64,000 nt of DNA from CADBRN01 sp050944685 (lineage in GTDB: Bacteria > Bacillota > Clostridia > Lachnospirales > Lachnospiraceae), in assembly GCA_050944685.1 (NCBI GenBank), contig JBMNRP010000002.1, positions 62,001-126,000 on the forward strand, read 5' to 3'. The notes beneath the pieces are model-generated. The model ran no database searches. It had not been told where the DNA came from and saw only the letters and a list, made by a program, of their open reading frames with translations. This document shows, piece by piece, positions 59,208-64,000 of the stretch; position 1 is the first letter of the stretch, and the number at the start of each line of letters is the position of its first letter. Both the position numbers and the translations under genes were made by a program.

Positions 59208-60434
59208 TTACCTTTCCTCACACACCTGAAAGATATAGAACTTCAGGTAATAAGATGTATCCTCGCCCTCTGTCCACAGAATCGGATGGTCCGGTGACTG
59301 GGTGCGGAATTCAATCTGGCGGAGGCGTCTGTGCGCATCGCGGGCGGCTTCCCGAATGGTCTTCGAAAAAAGCCCGGGGGTCATAAAATGCGAACAGGAG
59401 CAGGTCGCCAGAAAGCCTCCGTCCCGGATCAGACGCATTGCCCTTAAGTTAATATCCCGATAGCCGCGGATGGCATTTTTCGTGGCCTGTCGGGATTTTG
59501 TAAAGGCCGGAGGATCCAGGATAATTCCGTCAAAGATTTCTCCCTCCCGGAGAAATCTCGTCAGTTCGGAAAATACATCCGCACAGGAAAATTTCACCCG
59601 GTCCTCCAGATGATTAAGCATGGCATTCGCCTTCGCTTCCTCAACGGCCAGCTGCGAAATATCGATGCCGAGCACCGAATCCGCTCCCGCCGCACCGGCA
59701 TTGAGTGCGAATGTTCCCATGTGGGTAAAGCAGTCGAGGACCCGTCTTCCGCGGCAGAACCTCCGGACAGCCAGCCGGTTATACTTCTGATCGAGAAAAA
59801 ATCCCGTCTTCTGTCCATTCCGGACATCCACGACATAGCGAACCCCGTTCTCCGAAATTTCCACATTCGTATCAAATTCCGGGCCGATAAAACCGGAATA
59901 GAGTTCCATCCCCTCTTTTCTCCGCACGGAGACATCTGAGCGTTCATAAATCCCGCGTACCGGATAACCGTCTGACTCCAGACAATTCTTCAGTTCGTCG
60001 AGAATAACCGGCTTCATCCGATCAATTCCCAGGGCGAGAGACTGAATGACCAGCACGTCTTCATATTTATCAGCGATCATCCCGGGAAGCCAGTCAGCCT
60101 CTCCGAAAATGACGCGGCACGAGGAGAGATCGGTCATCACGTCCTTCCTGTACTGCCAGGCATCCCGGACACGCTTCCGGATAAATTCCTCATTCACAGG
60201 CTCCTCCCTGCGGCGCGAGAGCATCCGGATGCGGATTTTCGAATTCATGTTCATGAATCCGTATCCCATGAAGAACCCGTCAAAGTCCTGCACCCGGACA
60301 ATACCTCCATTCTCGAACCTCCCGAAAACCGACGCGATTTCATTGTCATAAATCCAGGCGCCGCCTCTCTTGATTGTCCGGCCCTCTCCTTTTTTCAGCA
60401 CGGCGACCGCTCCCACGGCAAAGATGTCATTCAT
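59208..60434 (-). CDS. Class I SAM-dependent rRNA methyltransferase (RlmI/RlmL-C type)
   Basis: A 408-residue methyltransferase with an N-terminal PUA domain and a C-terminal Rossmann fold. RNGQKTGFFLDQKYNR, CFTHMGTFALNAGAAGADSV (SAM loop) and ILDPPAFTKSR are family signatures. It probably forms 5-methylcytosine in 23S rRNA. The ATG at 60434 has AGAGG seven bases upstream. It converges with the deoR gene (nine bases apart) and lies downstream of ppdK on the same strand. Confidence 0.9.
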   Translation of the reverse strand: MNDIFAVGAVAVLKKGEGRTIKRGGAWIYDNEIASVFGRFENGGIVRVQDFDGFFMGYGFMNMNSKIRIRMLSRRREEPVNEEFIRKRVRDAWQYRKDVMTDLSSCRVIFGEADWLPGMIADKYEDVLVIQSLALGIDRMKPVILDELKNCLESDGYPVRGIYERSDVSVRRKEGMELYSGFIGPEFDTNVEISENGVRYVVDVRNGQKTGFFLDQKYNRLAVRRFCRGRRVLDCFTHMGTFALNAGAAGADSVLGIDISQLAVEEAKANAMLNHLEDRVKFSCADVFSELTRFLREGEIFDGIILDPPAFTKSRQATKNAIRGYRDINLRAMRLIRDGGFLATCSCSHFMTPGLFSKTIREAARDAHRRLRQIEFRTQSPDHPILWTEGEDTSYYLKFYIFQVCEER

Positions 60435-60451
60435 ATTTTTTCCTCTCCGAA

Positions 60452-60487
60452 AAGAGCCACCGCGCCCTCCCGGGCGTGATGGCTCTT
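60452..60487 (-). terminator. Terminator of ppdK
   Basis: AAGAGCCA (60452-60459) and TGGCTCTT (60480-60487) form an 8-bp outer stem with inner GCCC/GGGC pairing; TTTTC follows on the minus strand. The short T-run suggests incomplete termination before the methyltransferase gene. Confidence 0.65.
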
Positions 60488-60509
60488 CAAGCTCAATCAT
60501 CCGTAAAAT

Positions 60510-63140
60510 TTACTTTTTCTGCGCGATGGCCGCCTGTGCCGCTGCCAGACGGGCAACCGGCACACGGTACGGTGAGCAGGAAACATAATCCAGTCCGATG
60601 CTGTTGCAGAACTCGATCGAGGACGGATCTCCGCCGTGTTCTCCGCAGATTCCGAAATGCAGATTCGGATTGACCGGTTTTCCGAGATCAACTGCCATCT
60701 TCATCAGTCTTCCGACGCCGACCTGATCGAGCTTCGCGAACGGATCGCTCTCAAAGATCTTCTTGTCGTAATATGCGCTCAGGAACTTGCCCGCGTCATC
60801 GCGGCTGAATCCGTAAGTCATCTGAGTCAGGTCATTTGTTCCGAAGCAGAAGAAATCCGCCTCTTTCGCGATCTGATCCGCGGTGAGCGCGGCTCTCGGG
60901 ATCTCGATCATGGTTCCGACCTTATATTCAAGTTTCATTCCGGCAGCCTTGATCTCCTCATCCGCCGTCTCGACAACAATATCGCGGACATATTTCAGCT
61001 CTTTGGCATCCGATGCAAGGGGAATCATGATTTCAGGAACCATGTTCCAGTCCGGATGCTTCTTCTGAACATTCAGCGCCGCCCGGATGACAGCCTTCGT
61101 CTGCATTTTTGCTATCTCCGGATAGGTGACTGCCAGACGAAGTCCGCGGTGTCCCATCATCGGGTTGAACTCATGCAGGGAGGCAATGATGGATTTGATC
61201 TCCTCAACACTCTTGTTCTTTGCCTGAGCGAGAAGAGCAATCTCGTCGTCCTCGGTCGGAACAAACTCATGGAGCGGCGGATCCAGGAAACGAATGGTAA
61301 CCGGATCTCCCTCCAGCGCCTCATACAGCTGCTCAAAATCGCCCTGCTGATACGGAAGAATTTTCTCCAGAGCTTCTTCTCTCTCTTCAACGGTATCGGA
61401 GCAGATCATCTCGCGGAACGCGGCGATACGATCCGGTTCAAAGAACATATGCTCGGTACGGCAGAGTCCGATTCCCTCGGCACCCAGCTCGCGGGCTCTC
61501 TTTGCGTCCGCCGGCGTATCCGCATTCGTGCGGACCTTCATGGTTCTGTATTTGTCAGCCCATCCCATGATGCGGCCGAACTCGCCTTCTACCTTCGCTT
61601 CCACGGTGTCAATGACGCCGTCGTAGATGTTTCCGGTGGTTCCGTCGATGGAGATGAAATCGCCCTCGTGGAATTCCTTTCCGCCGAGCGTGAATTTCTT
61701 GTTTGCCTCATCCATGATAATATCGCCGCATCCGGAAACGCAGCACTCGCCCATTCCTCTGGCGACAACGGCCGCATGGCTGGTCATTCCGCCACGGACG
61801 GTAAGAATACCTTCTGCGGACTTCATACCCGTAATATCCTCCGGAGAAGTCTCCAGACGGACCAGTACGACTTTCTCACCGCGGTTCGCCCAGTCAACAG
61901 CGTCATCCGCCGAAAAGACGATCTTTCCGCAGGCAGCGCCCGGTGAAGCTCCGAGGCCTCTTCCGAGCGGTGTCGCCTTCTTCAGCGCATCCGGATCGAA
62001 CTGCGGATGCAGGAGAGAATCCAGGTTTCTCGGATCGATCATCGCCACAGCCTCTTCCTCGGTGCGCATTCCCTCATCCACGAGATCGCACGCGATCTTC
62101 AGAGCCGCCTTCGCGGTGCGTTTTCCGTTTCTGGTCTGAAGCATATAGAGCTTTCCGTGCTCAACGGTAAACTCCATATCCTGCATGTCTCTGTAGTGGT
62201 CTTCCAGAGTCTTGCAGACATCCTTGAACTGTTCGAAAGCCTCCGGGAACTTGTCCGCCATCTCCGTGATCTTCATCGGGGTGCGGACACCTGCAACGAC
62301 ATCCTCGCCCTGGGCATTGGTCAGGAACTCACCGAACAGACCTTTCGCCCCGGTAGCCGGGTCACGGGTAAAAGCGACACCGGTTCCGCAGTCATCACCC
62401 ATGTTCCCGAACGCCATGGACTGAACGTTAACGGCAGTTCCCCAGGAATACGGGATATCATTGTCGCGGCGGTATACGTTCGCACGCGGATTATCCCAGG
62501 AGCGGAAGACCGCCTTGATCGCTCCCATCAGCTGCTCTCTCGGATCATCCGGGAACGGCTCGCCGATCTTCTTCCGATACTCTTCCTTGAACTGATTGGC
62601 CAGTTCTTTCAGATCATCCGCGGTCAGCTCAACGTCCTGCTTCACACCGCGGTCCTCTTTCATCCGATCGATCAGCTGCTCGAAATACTTCTTGCCGACT
62701 TCCATGACGACATCCGAGTACATCTGGATAAATCTTCTGTAGCAGTCCCAGGCCCAGCGCGGGTTACCGGACTGCTCGGCAAGTGTGTTGACAACATCTT
62801 CGTTCAGGCCGAGATTCAGAATCGTATCCATCATGCCGGGCATGGAAGCTCTCGCTCCGGAACGAACAGAAACAAGAAGCGGATTTGTCTTGTCACCGAA
62901 TTTCTTTCCTGTAATCTCTTCCATCTTTCCGATATATTCGGTGATCTGTGCGCGGATCTCGTCATTGATCTCACGCCCGTCCTCATAATACTGAGTGCAG
63001 GCTTCCGTTGTGATTGTAAATCCCTGCGGAACCGGAAGACCAATGTTAGTCATTTCTGCCAGGTTTGCGCCTTTTCCGCCGAGAAGCTCGCGCATATTGG
63101 CATTGCCCTCGGTGAACAAGTAAACCCACTTTTTTGCCAT
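60510..63140 (-). CDS. ppdK: Pyruvate phosphate dikinase
   Basis: PPDK of 876 residues, interconverting pyruvate + ATP + phosphate and PEP + AMP + PPi; in anaerobes it serves glycolysis with PPi or gluconeogenesis. N-terminal ATP-grasp (GGKGANLAEMTNIGLPVP), central phosphohistidine in GGMTSHAAVVARGMG, and C-terminal PEP barrel with CGEHGGDPSS. Length is standard. It has its own promoter and follows naturally from malic enzyme, GAPDH and PGK as central carbon metabolism. Confidence 0.96.
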   Translation of the reverse strand: MAKKWVYLFTEGNANMRELLGGKGANLAEMTNIGLPVPQGFTITTEACTQYYEDGREINDEIRAQITEYIGKMEEITGKKFGDKTNPLLVSVRSGARASMPGMMDTILNLGLNEDVVNTLAEQSGNPRWAWDCYRRFIQMYSDVVMEVGKKYFEQLIDRMKEDRGVKQDVELTADDLKELANQFKEEYRKKIGEPFPDDPREQLMGAIKAVFRSWDNPRANVYRRDNDIPYSWGTAVNVQSMAFGNMGDDCGTGVAFTRDPATGAKGLFGEFLTNAQGEDVVAGVRTPMKITEMADKFPEAFEQFKDVCKTLEDHYRDMQDMEFTVEHGKLYMLQTRNGKRTAKAALKIACDLVDEGMRTEEEAVAMIDPRNLDSLLHPQFDPDALKKATPLGRGLGASPGAACGKIVFSADDAVDWANRGEKVVLVRLETSPEDITGMKSAEGILTVRGGMTSHAAVVARGMGECCVSGCGDIIMDEANKKFTLGGKEFHEGDFISIDGTTGNIYDGVIDTVEAKVEGEFGRIMGWADKYRTMKVRTNADTPADAKRARELGAEGIGLCRTEHMFFEPDRIAAFREMICSDTVEEREEALEKILPYQQGDFEQLYEALEGDPVTIRFLDPPLHEFVPTEDDEIALLAQAKNKSVEEIKSIIASLHEFNPMMGHRGLRLAVTYPEIAKMQTKAVIRAALNVQKKHPDWNMVPEIMIPLASDAKELKYVRDIVVETADEEIKAAGMKLEYKVGTMIEIPRAALTADQIAKEADFFCFGTNDLTQMTYGFSRDDAGKFLSAYYDKKIFESDPFAKLDQVGVGRLMKMAVDLGKPVNPNLHFGICGEHGGDPSSIEFCNSIGLDYVSCSPYRVPVARLAAAQAAIAQKK

Positions 63141-63187
63141 TCTTTTTTCCTCCTGCTTAAATTAATGATATTTCTTCACCACTAAAC

Positions 63188-63216
63188 ATTTTAACGATTG
63201 TGAAAAACATCGTCAA
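63188..63216 (-). promoter_or_regulatory. ppdK promoter
   Basis: -35 TTGACG (63216-63211), 17-base spacer, -10 TAAAAT (63193-63188). The rest of the 312-base gap 63141-63452 shows no gene; a CTGTGAC/GTCACAG repeat at 63431-63458 overlaps the stop of the next gene. Confidence 0.75.
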
Positions 63217-63452
63217 GAATAGCCCGTTAAAATTGCACAAAGTACGAAAAAAAACGCATCCGCGGGGGCGGACATTTTCCCGGACACCCAAATGGTTAAT
63301 CCGGTGCTGTGTCTGTACACTACAGGGCTAATATTTCCAGGTGATATATTGATCCATATTGCGTTGTACAAAAAAAATAAACATCTGCCAAACAGTCCTT
63401 CTCAGGCCGAATGACCCAGGAACATCTCTTCTGTGACATAGCAGGACTCTGG

Positions 63453-64000
63453 TCACAGCCTGATATTCAGAACCTCACTGATCGTCCTGACGACTCCGTT
63501 TTCCTCATTGGAATATTTTGTCACGTGCGACGCCGCACGTTTTACGTCCTCGTGGCCGTTTATCATGGCATAAGAACAGGGAATTGCCCTGATCATTGAC
63601 AGATCATTCGGAAAATCTCCAAACACCATACAGTCCTCTTTCGGAATGTCCAGAAACTCCAGCAGCTTTTCAAGACCCTTCTCCTTATTTTCATCCGGAA
63701 GAGATATATCAAGCCAGTCATCTCCCGAATCCAGCAGGGCATATTTTTCAGCAAGATGTGACAGAGCGGGAATACCATGTTCCTGAACACCTTTTCTGTC
63801 AACACAGGCGATTTTCATGACGGGTTCGGCGTCCAGCGCTTCAAAAAGATCGTCTACATAAACACAATTAACAAAAAACTGATATACCTGATCCTCGAAA
63901 TCCTTCGTTCGATCACTATAAAAGGCGTGTGATTCTCCGCACAGCACCACTTTCAGGTCCCCTGCCCTCCTGCACTCATTCAACAACATTGTCAGTTCGG
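63453..64000 (-). CDS. Cof-type HAD hydrolase, C-terminal part (partial)
   Basis: The frame is open to the right end of the window, so the N-terminal part, including the nucleophile DxD motif, is missing. About 182 residues are visible, with a cap-like region and the HAD motif IV in VFGDFPNDLSMI, then YAMINGHEDVKRAASHVT and ENGVVRTI, typical of Cof/YwpJ-like sugar-phosphate or flavin-phosphate phosphatases. A Met near the window edge is unlikely to be the true start. Confidence 0.82.
   Translation of the reverse strand, partial: ELTMLLNECRRAGDLKVVLCGESHAFYSDRTKDFEDQVYQFFVNCVYVDDLFEALDAEPVMKIACVDRKGVQEHGIPALSHLAEKYALLDSGDDWLDISLPDENKEKGLEKLLEFLDIPKEDCMVFGDFPNDLSMIRAIPCSYAMINGHEDVKRAASHVTKYSNEENGVVRTISEVLNIRL

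Noticed and set aside
63230..63370. TGTAC/GTACA repeat and T/A-rich stretch between ppdK and the HAD gene
   Set aside because: Arms are too short and far apart to support a structure or terminator.

Overview
The window looks like chromosome of an anaerobic, gut-type Clostridia (Firmicutes), plausibly Lachnospiraceae-like. This rests on gene content rather than any rRNA marker: AsnA-type asparagine synthetase, pyruvate phosphate dikinase, split transketolase, ROK glucokinase, BioY/BirA, many rbs-type sugar ABC cassettes, AAGGAGG ribosome sites, sigma-A-like promoters, and CIRCE and BirA operators. I see no rRNA, tRNA, CRISPR array, insertion sequence or phage gene.

Layout. (1) 1-15 kb, housekeeping: thioesterase end, M18 aminopeptidase, acylphosphatase, DnaJ under a CIRCE-type promoter, uracil permease, ROK glucokinase, NUDIX hydrolase, fabZ-azlC-azlD, a small acidic protein, the birA-radical SAM-aroE-aroD-aroK operon, bioY under a textbook BirA operator, and asnA. 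(2) 15-39 kb, a sugar and cyclitol island: an isomerase-galM-orphan sugar-binding lipoprotein operon, a LacI-type regulator, hydroxypyruvate-isomerase and other TIM-barrel isomerases, a complete rbs-type ABC transporter, an AraC regulator, an amidase/TauE/ketose-3-epimerase/dehydrogenase/creatininase/dehydrogenase group, and an inositol set iolD-iolB-iolE-iolG. (3) 39-49 kb: an eight-gene operon (binding protein, ATPase, permease, zinc dehydrogenase, two AroD-like proteins, zinc dehydrogenase, Gfo/Idh/MocA oxidoreductase) with a divergent AraC regulator. It looks like a catabolic route for an unknown sugar-like or cyclitol/quinate-like compound. (4) 50-64 kb, central carbon: another TIM-barrel isomerase, split transketolase, and an archaeal-type GAPDH - archaeal-type PGK - LarA-like - malic enzyme operon divergent from a DeoR regulator, then an rRNA methyltransferase, PPDK and the end of a HAD phosphatase.

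How it fits together. ABC importers bring in sugars or cyclitols; NAD(P) and zinc dehydrogenases, TIM-barrel isomerases and dehydratase-like enzymes convert them; transketolase, GAPDH/PGK, malic enzyme and PPDK take up the products. A degenerate palindromic decamer around TTGC-RY-GC recurs at the LacI gene, the hydroxypyruvate-isomerase-like gene, the ABC/AraC intergenic region and the iol promoter. In two of these promoters it abuts the -10 in the same register, so one regulator probably links much of region 2.

Most interesting: the operon at 39628-48425 with two adjacent, divergent AroD paralogues, one missing catalytic residues; the promoter-stem-T-run element at 39410-39495; the archaeal-type GAPDH/PGK pair; and the shared LacI-type operator set.
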